Of a stretch of DNA of 43,530 bases, positions 34,770 to 43,530 are shown one piece after another. The notes under the pieces were generated by a model. It did not search any database. It had not been told where the DNA came from and saw nothing but the letters and a program-made list of their open reading frames with translations. How positions within the stretch are numbered: position 1 is the stretch's first letter; every line of letters begins with the position of its first letter. The stretch comes from an uncultured Verrucomicrobiota bacterium (GTDB taxonomy: Bacteria > Verrucomicrobiota > Verrucomicrobiia > Limisphaerales > UBA9464): contig CAIVQH010000036.1 in the NCBI GenBank assembly GCA_903907995.1, forward strand, positions 1-43,530. Reading direction: 5' to 3'. Position numbers and translations under genes: made by a program.

Positions 34770-36224
34770 TCAGCTGAAGAGCCCCAGCACCGGTTCGGCC
34801 TGCACGAGTTCGCGCGGCTGGTTGAGATGGTTCATCACCATCGTGTGCGGGTCGATGCCGAGCGCGTGGTAGATCGTCGCCACGATCTGCGTCGGGTGGA
34901 CGGCATTTTCCGCCGGGCTGCTCGCGGTCGCGTCCGACTTGCCGTAGAGCGCGCCGCGGCTGACGCCGGCGCCGGCGACAAAGGCGGTATAGCAATACGG
35001 CCAGTGATCGCGGCCATCGGGTGAATTGGAATTGCCGCTCGTGCTCACGCCGAGGCGCGGGCTGCGACCGAATTCGCCGAGGGCGACCACGAGCGTCTCC
35101 TTCAGCAGGCCGCGCTGCTCCATATCCTCGATGAGGGCACTGAGGCCGGAGTCGAGCTTCGGGCAGTGCAGGTTGCGGAGCGGGCCGAAGTTCGCGGCGT
35201 GCGTGTCCCAGGCGTCCACGTTGGGATCGCCGTTCGCGACGGCGGGCCAATTCATCTGCACCACGCGGGTGCCGGCCTCGATGAGGCGGCGGGCGAGCAG
35301 GCAGCCTTGGCCGAAGGTGTGGCGGCCATAGGTGTCACGGAGCTTGTCCGGTTCCTTGGCGAGGTCGAAGGCGTCACGCGCGCGACCGCTGCTCACAAGG
35401 TCGAAGGCCTTGTGGTAATAGCTGTCGAGCGCGTACTTGCCGACGGCCTTCTCCATGTCGGGCATCGCGTCATTGACCGTCTTGAGCAGGGTCTCGCGGC
35501 GGTTGAGACGTTCCTTGCTGACCTCTTTCCGCAGGGTCAAATCGGCGAGGTTAATCTCCTTCGCCGGGTCCTGGTAGAAGTAGTAGGGATCGTAGGCCGC
35601 GCCAAGGAAGCCGGCCGTGCCGCCCTTGCCGATCACGTTCGACTCCTGCAACGGGCGCGGGAGCATCACGAACGGCAGCATCGGCACCTCGGGCGGACGC
35701 AGCCGCGAAATCTGCGAGCCGAGGTGCGGGAAGTCGTTCGGCGCGGGCGGTTCGAGCTGGCCGGAAGGCGACACGCGGTCGGGCGTGTAGCCGGTCATGA
35801 TCTGGTAGATGGCGGCGGTGTGGTTGAAGAGGCCCACCGGCGTGTAGCTCATCGAGCGGATGAGCGTGGCCTTGTCCATCTGCTGCGCGAGCTTGGGCAT
35901 GACCTCGCTGAGGAAGATGCCGGGCACCTTGGAACGGATGGGCTTGAAATCACCGCGCACATTCGACGGCGCATCCGGCTTCGGATCCCAGATGTCGATG
36001 TGGCTCGGACCGCCCTGAAGGTAGATGATGATGACGGACTTCGCCCGGCCCCAGCCGTTCTTGGCCATGCCGGCGGCCGGTCCGACACCGGGCGCCTGCT
36101 GGGCCTGCAGCCGCAGGATGTCCGCGAGGCTGACGCCGACAATGCCCGCTCCGCCGAGGCGAAGGAATTCACGACGGCTGAAGCCGTCACAGGTCGCGCC
36201 TGATTTGCCGGGGATGGAGATCAT
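34770..36224 (-). CDS. DUF1501 protein with Tat signal
   Basis: The 484-residue protein begins with a twin-arginine signal ([20 protein letters not shown]), so it is probably folded before export. The mature part is DUF1501, a sulfatase/alkaline-phosphatase-like fold seen with [21 protein letters not shown], then [32 protein letters not shown] and GEFGRSPR. These proteins accompany DUF1549/DUF1553 cytochromes throughout Planctomycetes and Verrucomicrobia; their reaction is not established. It overlaps the upstream membrane-protein gene's stop by four bases (ATGA 36221-36224), and the PPC gene follows after 11 bases. The pairing suggests a joint envelope complex. Confidence 0.93.
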   Translation of the reverse strand: MISIPGKSGATCDGFSRREFLRLGGAGIVGVSLADILRLQAQQAPGVGPAAGMAKNGWGRAKSVIIIYLQGGPSHIDIWDPKPDAPSNVRGDFKPIRSKVPGIFLSEVMPKLAQQMDKATLIRSMSYTPVGLFNHTAAIYQIMTGYTPDRVSPSGQLEPPAPNDFPHLGSQISRLRPPEVPMLPFVMLPRPLQESNVIGKGGTAGFLGAAYDPYYFYQDPAKEINLADLTLRKEVSKERLNRRETLLKTVNDAMPDMEKAVGKYALDSYYHKAFDLVSSGRARDAFDLAKEPDKLRDTYGRHTFGQGCLLARRLIEAGTRVVQMNWPAVANGDPNVDAWDTHAANFGPLRNLHCPKLDSGLSALIEDMEQRGLLKETLVVALGEFGRSPRLGVSTSGNSNSPDGRDHWPYCYTAFVAGAGVSRGALYGKSDATASSPAENAVHPTQIVATIYHALGIDPHTMVMNHLNQPRELVQAEPVLGLFS

Positions 36225-36610
36225 GTGCGGGTAAGTAATTTATAGGGGTTCGAAGACCGACAGGACCGCCGCCAGGCAAAGGTCAGAAGTGCCATGAGAA
36301 CGAGCCAAAACACGACGACTCCGCACCGGAATATGGTCCGGTTCCATGGCAAACGATCACGTAGCAGGAAGAGCGCGCCACCCAGCAGTAGAACCACCAG
36401 GCAGGCGAGAAGACCGCGCTGAAAGTCCCAGCGGGTCAATGGGCCGCGCCGAATTCCCATATTGTAGATCATGGCCGCCAGCCCGTTGCAGGACAGGCCG
36501 ACGGCTCTCCAATCGGAATTCGACGCCGTGAACAAAAAGACCGCAGCACCAACCGTGAACAGTGCCATGGCCGCGCAGATATTTGCCACTGGTGGATACT
36601 TGGCGTTCAT
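36221..36610 (-). CDS. four-helix membrane protein inside the DUF1553 operon
   Basis: I do not recognise this 129-residue protein. It has four hydrophobic segments: [53 protein letters not shown] and [18 protein letters not shown]. Short Arg-rich loops and a basic tail ([13 protein letters not shown]) place both ends in the cytoplasm by the positive-inside rule. It starts at ATG 36610, overlapping the cytochrome gene's stop by four bases (36607-36610), and ends in a four-base overlap with the DUF1501 start. So it is not an accident of position but co-translated with both. It could anchor or supply electrons to the exported complex. Confidence 0.75.
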   Translation of the reverse strand: MNAKYPPVANICAAMALFTVGAAVFLFTASNSDWRAVGLSCNGLAAMIYNMGIRRGPLTRWDFQRGLLACLVVLLLGGALFLLRDRLPWNRTIFRCGVVVFWLVLMALLTFAWRRSCRSSNPYKLLTRT

Positions 36611-39132
36611 CGGTTGAACAAAAACGCCGGGCTGTTGAGCAGCGCCCACGCGAGGTCCTGCGCGCCTTCGAGGCGCTTGTCGCCTTCACCGAGCTTGATG
36701 CCCGTGATTTCCTTTTCGGTGGGAGGCCGGTTCAGGCAGCTCAGATAAACCTCCTCGACGACCTTGCGGTCGTCCTTCTCCGTCGCGACCAGCTTGGCGA
36801 AGCGGCTGTCGGCGCTGCCCACGCAGTCACCGAGCGTCGGGCCGTTGATCAGGCTGAGCGCGTGCGAGAGCGTCACGTTGCTGCTGCGCTCGCACTCGCA
36901 GGCGCTCTGGCGCTTGGGCCGGCCGAAGAGCGTCAGGAAGTCGTTGCCGCCGACCATGCCATCCGGCACCTCGACCGCGCGCAGGCCGGCCGGCAGATCC
37001 TTGAACTGCGACCGATGCCCGGTCGCGATCGAGACGGCATCCAGCATCTGCTCCGCGCTCAGGCGGCGCGGGATGGCGTGGGAGAAGTTCATCGTGTCAT
37101 CCTCGTTCCACCGGTTGCGCTCGATGCTGAGCTGGTAGGCGCGGGACTGGCAAAGCGTCCGCAGCAGGTGGCGCACGTCGTGGCCGCTCTTCACGAAATC
37201 CTCGGTCAGGGCGTCGAGCAGCGCGGGATTGCTGGGCGGGTTGCCGGCGCGGATGTCATCCACCGGATCAATGATCCCGCGCCCGAAGAAGTAGCTCCAG
37301 AAGCGGTTCACCGTGGACTTTGCGAAGTAGGGATTGCCGGGAGAAGTCATCCACTCGGCGAAGGCGGCGCGGCGATCCTCGCCGGCGGCGATTTCCCGTG
37401 ACTGGCCGTACGGAACGTGCGGGGCCATCACCTTGTCATTCTTGGGGTGCTTCACCTCACCGCCGTTGTAGTTCTGATAGACGATGTCCTCGGAGACCTG
37501 TTCGGAGGCGTAGGTCTCGTTGCCCCGGATGAGGGTGTCACGCCCGAGGGTGCCGCGCTTGAAGGCGACCTGCGCAAAGAACGCGCCGAACTCGTAATAC
37601 TGGTTCTGCGTCCAGCGCTCGAAGGGATGGTCGTGGCACTTGTTGCAGTTGAAGCGCACGCCCAGGAACGTCTGCGACACGTCCTCGGTCATCTTGCCCG
37701 GATCACGCAGTGCGCGCAGGTAGTTGCCGGCGGGATTCTCGAAGGTGCTGCCCTTCGCGAGGATCAGGTCGCGCGCAAACTGGTCATAGGGACGGTTCTT
37801 GGCGAACTGCTCCTGAATCCAGGTGCGGAAGACCCACACGCCCTTCTTGCCCAGGTTTTCCGAATTGCACTGGAGCAGGTCGGCGAACTTGTTGGCCCAG
37901 TATTCCGCGTAGGCCGGCGAACCGATCAGCTCGTCAATCAGCGCGTCCCGTTTCGTCTTGGTCGCGGTGGAGTCGGCAAGGAAGGCGCGGACCTTTTCCG
38001 AAGTTGGCGGCTGGCCGGTCAGGTCGAGATACACGCGACGGACGAACTCCGCGTCGGTGCAGAGGCCGCTCGGGTTGATCTTCATCCGCTGGAGCTTCGC
38101 GTTGACATGCTTGTCCACGAAGTTGTTCTCCGGCATCGCGGCGAACTGGTAGCCGGTGCGGTCGCCCATCACGACGACCTCGCGCGCGGCGTAGATGCCC
38201 TCGTAGCGGACGAGCACCGCCATCTCGCCGCGGCGCAGCGCGGTGAGGGAGCTGCCCTTCACGAGCGCGACCTCCTCGTTGTTGCTGGAGAGAATCGCCT
38301 CGCGGGTCACGTCGCGGGTCGAGCCATCCGGATAACTGGCGAGCACAAGAAACTGCTGCTGCCGGCCGGGCAGATCAATCTCCACGCTCGCGGGCAGGAT
38401 CGTGATGTTTGTGGCGCGGGCCTTGGCCACGTCCTCAAACCGCGCGCCTTCGGCGATCCACTGCCGGAGCAGCGTGTGATAGCGGGAGCCGGGCTTGATC
38501 GCCTGGCGGCCCTCGTGCGGCACCTCGCCGAGCGGCTTCTGGAGCATCAGCGAGTCGTCCACGTTCACCCGGTTGAAGCGCCGTCCGCTCAGGTCGTTGA
38601 TGAGCGCCTGGTAATCGTATTCCGGATCGTAGCCGCGGAGGGAGAGCTTGAACCCGTTCTTGCCCTTGGCCGAGCCGTGGCAGGTGCCCTGGTTGCAACC
38701 GGTACGGGCGAGGATCGGCTGGATTTCCCGGACGAAACCGACCGGCTGATCCGAGACACCGGCCACCTTCACCGGCAGTTTCGCGGAACGGCCCGCCGCG
38801 CTGACGCTGACCGTCGAGGCACCAACGGCCTTCGCCGCAACGTAGCCTTCGGCATCCACCGTCACGCCGGCGGTGTCAGGCGTCAGATGGGCCTCGGCGG
38901 TCAGGTCGATGACGCCACCGTCGGTCCGTTCGCCCAGCACGAGCACCTTCCGCGCATCGCGCAGGTCGTCCAGCGCGAGCATGGCGGGTTCGAGGCGGAG
39001 CGCCTTGATCGCCGGCAGCGGCGGCTTGGGAGGAATGACCTTGTCGGACGCCTTGTCCGCAGCCACCAGGGGAAGCGAGAGCGCAACAAGCAGGGCTAGG
39101 CCGGCGGGGCGAAATGGGCGGGCGATTCGCAT
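36607..39132 (-). CDS. DUF1549/DUF1553 multidomain cytochrome
   Basis: From ATG 39132 the 841-residue protein has a signal peptide (GLALLVALSLPLVAA), an Ig-like group-2 domain (about residues 45-125, with LDDLRDARKVLVLGERTDG), and two heme sites: CNQGTCH at 146-152, an unusual CX4CH spacing, and CNKCHDH at 496-501. DUF1549 lies between them (VRRVYLDLTGQPPTSEKVRAF, YAEYWANKFADLLQC). DUF1553 follows with ASEQV and NRFWSYFFGRGIIDPVDDIR. The C-terminus ends [11 protein letters not shown]. These exported proteins are abundant in Planctomycetes and Verrucomicrobia and are thought to be redox enzymes in polysaccharide breakdown. As the first gene it sets the operon; the start is the ATG rather than a longer frame to 39276. 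Confidence 0.93.
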   Translation of the reverse strand: MRIARPFRPAGLALLVALSLPLVAADKASDKVIPPKPPLPAIKALRLEPAMLALDDLRDARKVLVLGERTDGGVIDLTAEAHLTPDTAGVTVDAEGYVAAKAVGASTVSVSAAGRSAKLPVKVAGVSDQPVGFVREIQPILARTGCNQGTCHGSAKGKNGFKLSLRGYDPEYDYQALINDLSGRRFNRVNVDDSLMLQKPLGEVPHEGRQAIKPGSRYHTLLRQWIAEGARFEDVAKARATNITILPASVEIDLPGRQQQFLVLASYPDGSTRDVTREAILSSNNEEVALVKGSSLTALRRGEMAVLVRYEGIYAAREVVVMGDRTGYQFAAMPENNFVDKHVNAKLQRMKINPSGLCTDAEFVRRVYLDLTGQPPTSEKVRAFLADSTATKTKRDALIDELIGSPAYAEYWANKFADLLQCNSENLGKKGVWVFRTWIQEQFAKNRPYDQFARDLILAKGSTFENPAGNYLRALRDPGKMTEDVSQTFLGVRFNCNKCHDHPFERWTQNQYYEFGAFFAQVAFKRGTLGRDTLIRGNETYASEQVSEDIVYQNYNGGEVKHPKNDKVMAPHVPYGQSREIAAGEDRRAAFAEWMTSPGNPYFAKSTVNRFWSYFFGRGIIDPVDDIRAGNPPSNPALLDALTEDFVKSGHDVRHLLRTLCQSRAYQLSIERNRWNEDDTMNFSHAIPRRLSAEQMLDAVSIATGHRSQFKDLPAGLRAVEVPDGMVGGNDFLTLFGRPKRQSACECERSSNVTLSHALSLINGPTLGDCVGSADSRFAKLVATEKDDRKVVEEVYLSCLNRPPTEKEITGIKLGEGDKRLEGAQDLAWALLNSPAFLFNR

Positions 39133-39344
39133 GACGTTACGGGTATTCAATTGGAGGCTAAGCAGCCGACTGCCATGCCTCAAGTCCCATTCACGATTTG
39201 TTGGGGGATCGCCCAGGCCAGCCACCACGAACGAATACGCCCCAGCTCCCGCTCCCGCGTATGCCCTGCTCGACAATCATCAACACCCAGCCTAGAAAAC
39301 CATGTGAACAATAAAACCGAATTTCTGCGGGTCACGCCAAACCT

Positions 39345-39626
39345 ATGTCGCCAGAACAGCTACTAGACAACGTCGTCGACCGGGACTCATTCATCGCGTT
39401 CGTCACGGCGTTGGCTGAGGAACGTGAGGCTGCGGAGCAGTTGGAGCGAGGTGAGCCAGGGCGTTACCAGCTGGGTGGCGCACACAATTGGCAGAACGGT
39501 AGCATTTCCGCTTTCCTCTATGCTTCGCTTGCCTACTTTGATGCCAAGCCCTTCCACACGCCTGAGAGCATCCCGAGTTGGAGGATGATCGCGGAGATCC
39601 TTTATTATGGGAAAATTTACGAGTAG
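39345..39626 (+). CDS. DUF7660-like small protein
   Basis: The 93-residue product begins MSPEQLLDNVVDRDSFIAFV and carries the GAHNWQNGSISAFLYASLAYF and WRMIAEILYYGKIYE segments of the DUF7660 family, a small acidic protein of unknown function that often lies in accessory regions and near toxin-immunity loci. It has no signal or membrane segment. The upstream 68 bases are AT-richer than their surroundings. It is on the plus strand, opposite to the large operon to its left, and together with the CbrC-like gene 109 bases downstream forms an island of apparently foreign character. A conserved 23-base motif follows its stop by 4 bases. Confidence 0.75.
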   Translation: MSPEQLLDNVVDRDSFIAFVTALAEEREAAEQLERGEPGRYQLGGAHNWQNGSISAFLYASLAYFDAKPFHTPESIPSWRMIAEILYYGKIYE

Positions 39627-39630
39627 TGGT

Positions 39631-39653
39631 TGGCCTAACCCTATGCTGCGGCG
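39631..39653 (+). repeat. attC-like motif after the DUF7660 gene
   Basis: This 23-base stretch matches 18 of 23 bases with 40281-40303, starting 4 bases after the stop as against 5 in the second case. Both contain an RYYYAAC box (GCCTAAC at 39633-39639 here) followed by CCT-TGC. RYYYAAC is the form of the left core (R'') of integron attC sites. No clear right core (GTTRRRY) is found downstream of this copy. Confidence 0.45.
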
Positions 39654-39735
39654 AACCCGGTGAGGCGTCGCGGTTGCAATTGGTCCGCTTGGGGTCCGGT
39701 CGCTGCGCCTGGATCTTTGGGCCACACTACGCGCC

Positions 39736-40275
39736 ATGAATCTGCCAACTTTCAAATATCATCCTGACCCGATTGCGACCGGAAGCATCAAGCCTTCGGA
39801 TGACAAGTGTGAGTGCTGCGGTCAGCAGCGTGGCTACATCTACACAGGCCCGGTTTATTGCGTCGAGGAGCTGTCGGAGTGCATTTGCCCGTGGTGCATC
39901 GCAGACGGTTCGGCGCACACCAAGTTCGACGCTGAGTTCACGGACTCGGCACTCATCGGCAGTTACCATCAGCCTCAGCAGGTTTCGCCAGCGGTGGTCG
40001 AGGAGGTGGCTTTTCGGACCCCGGGCTTCTCCGGCTGGCAGCAGGAACGTTGGCTTACGTGCTGTCGCGACGCTACCGCGTTCGTCGGGCGCGCGGGACA
40101 CGCCGAACTCAAGTCACGCTTTCCGGAAGCGGCCGAGTTCATTCGCAACTACTGCAAGATGGGCGAACGTTGGCCGCAATTCTACCAGGCATTGAGCAGC
40201 GAGGGCAGTCCGACTGCCTACGTCTTTCGTTGCCTGCACTGTGGCACTCACGTTGGTTACACGGATTGCGATTGA
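39736..40275 (+). CDS. CbrC-family (UPF0167) protein
   Basis: The 179-residue protein follows the CbrC/UPF0167 pattern: MNLPTFKYHPDPIATGSI, CECCGQQRGYIYTGPVYC, CPWCIADGSA and a C-terminal CLHCGTHVGYTDCD. There are several CxxC pairs, so metal binding is likely. In E. coli CbrC is associated with colicin E2 tolerance through an unknown mechanism; elsewhere the family turns up as an immunity-like gene near toxins and in mobile cassettes. No toxin gene was found nearby. It is the second gene of the plus-strand island, 109 bases after the DUF7660-like gene, and is followed by the same 23-base motif 5 bases after its stop. Confidence 0.85.
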   Translation: MNLPTFKYHPDPIATGSIKPSDDKCECCGQQRGYIYTGPVYCVEELSECICPWCIADGSAHTKFDAEFTDSALIGSYHQPQQVSPAVVEEVAFRTPGFSGWQQERWLTCCRDATAFVGRAGHAELKSRFPEAAEFIRNYCKMGERWPQFYQALSSEGSPTAYVFRCLHCGTHVGYTDCD

Positions 40276-40280
40276 TCGCA

Positions 40281-40303
40281 TGGTCTAACCCTGTGCCGAG
40301 GTG
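40281..40303 (+). repeat. attC-like motif after the CbrC gene
   Basis: This second copy of the 23-base motif has an RYYYAAC box (GTCTAAC at 40283-40289), again followed by CCT-TGC. About 70 bases further is GTTGAGT (40353-40359), which fits the attC right-core form GTTRRRY but pairs poorly with the left box, so a decayed site is possible. Confidence 0.45.
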
Positions 40304-40463
40304 CCTAATGGCGGCGTCAAAAGCTGATCCCTCCTGCCTTCGATTACAGCGGGTTGAGTTCTAGGTCGGACCGGTCAGGATAGAATGGCCTCTGTTGGGC
40401 GACGATTTTTCCATTCGCCTTCCCGCCTTTGAACGTCAGCCTTCCGTCCGCAGCATCTCCGCC

Positions 40464-41540
<1,077 letters not shown>

Positions 41541-41594
41541 CGGTGGCTGGGCTGGTAGCAGTGGGGCCGGGCACCTAGCGCCTCTCGCGCATGA

Positions 41595-43376
41595 CTATTC
41601 GTAAGCGAGCCGGGAGAAGACTGCGGTCCGGGCGGGCGCAAGCGGGAGTTCCAGCCGGATCCGGACGGAAACCATATCCTCAACGGCACTGGGCTGCTCG
41701 GAGACTTCCGTGACCGGAAAGCGCGAGGTCCCGGCCAGGCGCCAGGAGCCGGGTTCAAGGTCGTCCGCAAAAAGCAGACTGTAATTCAGTCCGGTCGACG
41801 CGGGGTCATTTCGGCGAAGGTAGGTGATCTCGAGCCGGGCCGAGTCGCCCACACCGGTCACCTGTTCCTGGACCTGTAGCGCGTTCAATTCTGCCGGAGT
41901 CTCGACGTGGCCGGGGTTTCCGCCGGTGGCAAACTCCACCCAGTTGCTCCGACCATCATGGTCCGCATCATCATCGGGACCGCTCACTTCGGCGGGAATG
42001 CCGGCAAAGTCGCTGAGCCAGGCATCAAAGGGTGTCAGCTGGACGGTCACGTAAAGCTCGGGCAAACAGAGGAACGAAGGATCATCCACCGCGAAATTCA
42101 GCCCCTGGACGGCCAGCAGGTTCTCGCCCTTCCGCAGCAGGCTTCGCTGTGCGGTCAGGTCAAACACCGAAACGGCGAGGGCCTGCGCCGCCGTGCGTTG
42201 GCCGGTGGCCCCGGCATTGTAAGCCAGATCGCCCTCGGGCGCATTGGCGCGGGCGACCGGCACGCCGTTGAGGTACGCCACAAAGCCGTCCTCAAACTTC
42301 ATTCGCAATTCAAGGTTTTTCACCTGCCCCGGCAAAAACGCAAAGTTGAACGGAATCCGAAGCAGCGCGGTTCGATTCAGGTTCTGCATGGCGGAGGTCA
42401 CGCTGGTGCCGATGAGCGGATCATAGAAACCTTCGATCCGGGTCTCATAACCGAGCGCAGTCGGCCCGGAGGCCCAGGCGGTGGCATCAAACGAATTCGT
42501 GTACCATGGGCCTTTCGGGCTCATGGTCTCCGGTGCCGATGTCGGCACACGCCAGCGCATTTGCGCCGGTTGCGCGACGATTGCACGGGGAGCCTGCCGC
42601 ACGAGCACGGTGACCGTATCCCGGCTGACGAGGCCGTTTTCGGTGTAACTCGCCTCGATGAGATAATTCCCGGGCAGGGCAAATGTGGCGGTGGCCATGT
42701 CCCGGGCCGTGCTGGAAAAGACGACTTTTCCGGGCCCCTGCCGCTTTGACCACGTGAGCGTGCCTGTGGCGGACGCAGCGGCCGCCGACAGGGTCAGGGG
42801 CATTTCCACGTCGATGGTCCGGCCCCCGCCAAGGTCGATCGGCACCGACGAGGCGGGAATGGAGGGGATGACATCGGTTGCTCCAATGAGGCCGACCCCG
42901 TTGTCCACCAGGCAGAAGAAGATGTGCCCGTTGGGCGTGACCTGCAGCGAGCGGGTGAGAATTTGGCCGTTGTTCGCCGCCTCGATATCAAAGGTCGCCG
43001 ATGTGCTTCCCGTGAGCTTGTTAAATCTCCGAATCCGTGGGGGGTAGTAATTACCCGATGCGCCATAGACAAAATCACCTCCCGGAATGAAGGCGACCGC
43101 CACACCATAGGGCGAATCGTAGGGCCAGAAGCGGGTCACATCAGTCGACATGGTGATGGCATCGATCCCATAAACGCCCCCGGCAGTGGTGTAAAGGATG
43201 CCGTCGGCCTCATCGACTTCGAAATCCTGGTCGTTCTCCTTGTTCAGGCCGTAGTTAGCCGAGTGGAGCGGAACTCCCCCTGGAACAACTGTCAGTTCAG
43301 TGATCGTGGAGGAGCCTCCGGTCGCCCCCATTTCCATGATGTACAGCTTGGTCCCGTCCGCGTTGCCTTTCAGCAA
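41595..43376 (-). CDS. propeller/PKD-like surface protein, 5' end unclear
   Basis: The N-terminal third looks like a beta-propeller (GNADGTKLYIMEMG, EVDEADGILYTTAGGVYG). A PKD-like part follows (GTLTWSKRQGPGKVVFSS), then a galactose-binding-like domain common in Verrucomicrobia (GPTALGYETRIEGFYDP, KFEDGFVAYLNGVPVA). Near the C-terminus is a Ca2+-binding DDDADHDGRSNWVEF stretch typical of these cell-surface proteins. The frame opens with TTG at 43376, with no ATG/GTG and no binding site; no in-frame stop occurs upstream to the window edge. A strong hairpin lies at 43437-43475, so the true start is either in the 60 bases between or lost. No signal peptide is visible, although the domains are extracytoplasmic types. 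Confidence 0.65.
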   Translation of the reverse strand: MLKGNADGTKLYIMEMGATGGSSTITELTVVPGGVPLHSANYGLNKENDQDFEVDEADGILYTTAGGVYGIDAITMSTDVTRFWPYDSPYGVAVAFIPGGDFVYGASGNYYPPRIRRFNKLTGSTSATFDIEAANNGQILTRSLQVTPNGHIFFCLVDNGVGLIGATDVIPSIPASSVPIDLGGGRTIDVEMPLTLSAAAASATGTLTWSKRQGPGKVVFSSTARDMATATFALPGNYLIEASYTENGLVSRDTVTVLVRQAPRAIVAQPAQMRWRVPTSAPETMSPKGPWYTNSFDATAWASGPTALGYETRIEGFYDPLIGTSVTSAMQNLNRTALLRIPFNFAFLPGQVKNLELRMKFEDGFVAYLNGVPVARANAPEGDLAYNAGATGQRTAAQALAVSVFDLTAQRSLLRKGENLLAVQGLNFAVDDPSFLCLPELYVTVQLTPFDAWLSDFAGIPAEVSGPDDDADHDGRSNWVEFATGGNPGHVETPAELNALQVQEQVTGVGDSARLEITYLRRNDPASTGLNYSLLFADDLEPGSWRLAGTSRFPVTEVSEQPSAVEDMVSVRIRLELPLAPARTAVFSRLAYE

Positions 43377-43436
43377 TGGGGAAGAATATCCGGCTCCTGA
43401 TGACTTTGTGTGGGTGAGTTGGAGGGACTTCGACCG

Positions 43437-43475
43437 CCCGGCGGCGCGAGCTGGGGCTCGCAGCCCGCCGCCGGG
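43437..43475. other. strong GC-rich hairpin
   Basis: Two 10-base arms (CCCGGCGGCG at 43437-43446, CGCCGCCGGG at 43466-43475) enclose an inner stem CGAGC-TGGG-GCTCG. On the minus strand it lies 6 bases beyond the TAA at 43481-43483, so it could be a terminator of the partial gene on the right, though no T-tract follows. It does not match the other repeats in the window. Confidence 0.55.
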
Positions 43476-43480
43476 CTCGT

Positions 43481-43530
43481 TTATCCGGCGGGCTGGGCGA
43501 TGGTGACGGCCGCCTCGGCCGGTGCTATCC
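43481..43530 (-). CDS. possible C-terminal end of a gene running off the window
   Basis: The minus-strand frame that enters from the window edge reads IAPAEAAVTIAQPAG and stops at TAA 43481-43483. The tail is Ala-rich and without signature, so no family can be given. The support is its position just before the hairpin at 43437-43475, as expected of the end of a transcribed gene. It is too short to be sure. Confidence 0.3.
   Translation of the reverse strand, partial: IAPAEAAVTIAQPAG

Noticed and set aside
34759-35250. Extended 164-residue start for the PPC gene
   Set aside because: The extension lies inside the DUF1501 gene, is Arg/Pro-rich and precedes the obvious signal peptide; ATG 34758 is better.
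39133-39344. Integron attI site or integrase gene left of the island
   Set aside because: No tyrosine recombinase frame and no GTTRRRY core were found in the 212-base gap, so I claim only attC-like motifs.
39345-40275. DUF7660/CbrC as a toxin-antitoxin pair
   Set aside because: Neither protein has a toxin-type domain or RNase motif, the genes are 109 bases apart, and neither overlaps; the cassette reading fits better.

Overview
The window is GC-rich, densely coded bacterial chromosome, mostly transcribed from the minus strand. The gene content points to the Planctomycetes-Verrucomicrobia group, most likely a Verrucomicrobiota member (Pedosphaera/Limisphaerales-like). Pointers are a DUF1549/DUF1553 cytochrome with a DUF1501 protein, a Planctomycete-type cytochrome c fused to WD40 repeats, a zinc-ribbon Ser/Thr kinase paired with an ECF sigma factor, a Gld-type ABC exporter with a DUF4340 protein, a PEP-CTERM protein, ThuA and Gfo/Idh/MocA proteins, and a deoxyhypusine-synthase-like enzyme. 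The phylum call is inference from these families. No rRNA or tRNA gene was seen.

Layout. 1-2631: a small membrane protein, a frameshifted two-helix membrane gene and serA. 3017-11404 (minus): an apparent operon for an ABC exporter ATPase, its permease, a GldG-like auxiliary protein, a DUF4340 protein and a very large AsmA-like protein. 11622-12563 (plus): a HExxH metallopeptidase. 12588-18433 (minus): a redoxin, a ROK kinase, gmhA, a secreted SGNH hydrolase, a lone HicB-like protein and uvrC. 18569-20275: rpsB and tsf, each followed by a terminator-like hairpin. 20605-23186: a Gfo/Idh/MocA oxidoreductase, a receiver-only response regulator and a ThuA lipoprotein. 23569-26326: a membrane Ser/Thr kinase whose end overlaps the start of an ECF sigma factor. 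26579-30872: a deoxyhypusine-synthase-like protein, a HI0933-type flavoprotein, a SnoaL-like lipoprotein and a PEP-CTERM protein.

30947-39132 (minus) is the most striking operon: DUF1549/DUF1553 cytochrome, four-helix membrane protein, DUF1501 protein, PPC-domain protein and cytochrome c-WD40 protein. Three of the four junctions are 4-base ATGA stop/start overlaps. Everything except the four-helix protein looks exported, so a co-translated membrane/periplasmic redox or polymer-processing assembly is likely. 39345-40303 is a short plus-strand island with a DUF7660-like gene and a CbrC-like gene, each followed 4-5 bases after its stop by the same 23-base motif, which resembles the left end of an integron attC site. 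The right end holds a second Gfo/Idh/MocA protein and a propeller/PKD-like surface protein without a recognisable start.

Three families of non-coding repeats sit between genes: three copies of a 260-290 bp element with terminal inverted repeats (about 2704-2967, 23242-23527, 27819-28096), one 118-bp inverted-repeat element (26447-26564) and one 66-bp palindrome (29372-29437). These repeats, the cassette-like island and the five-gene cytochrome operon are the parts most worth a second look.
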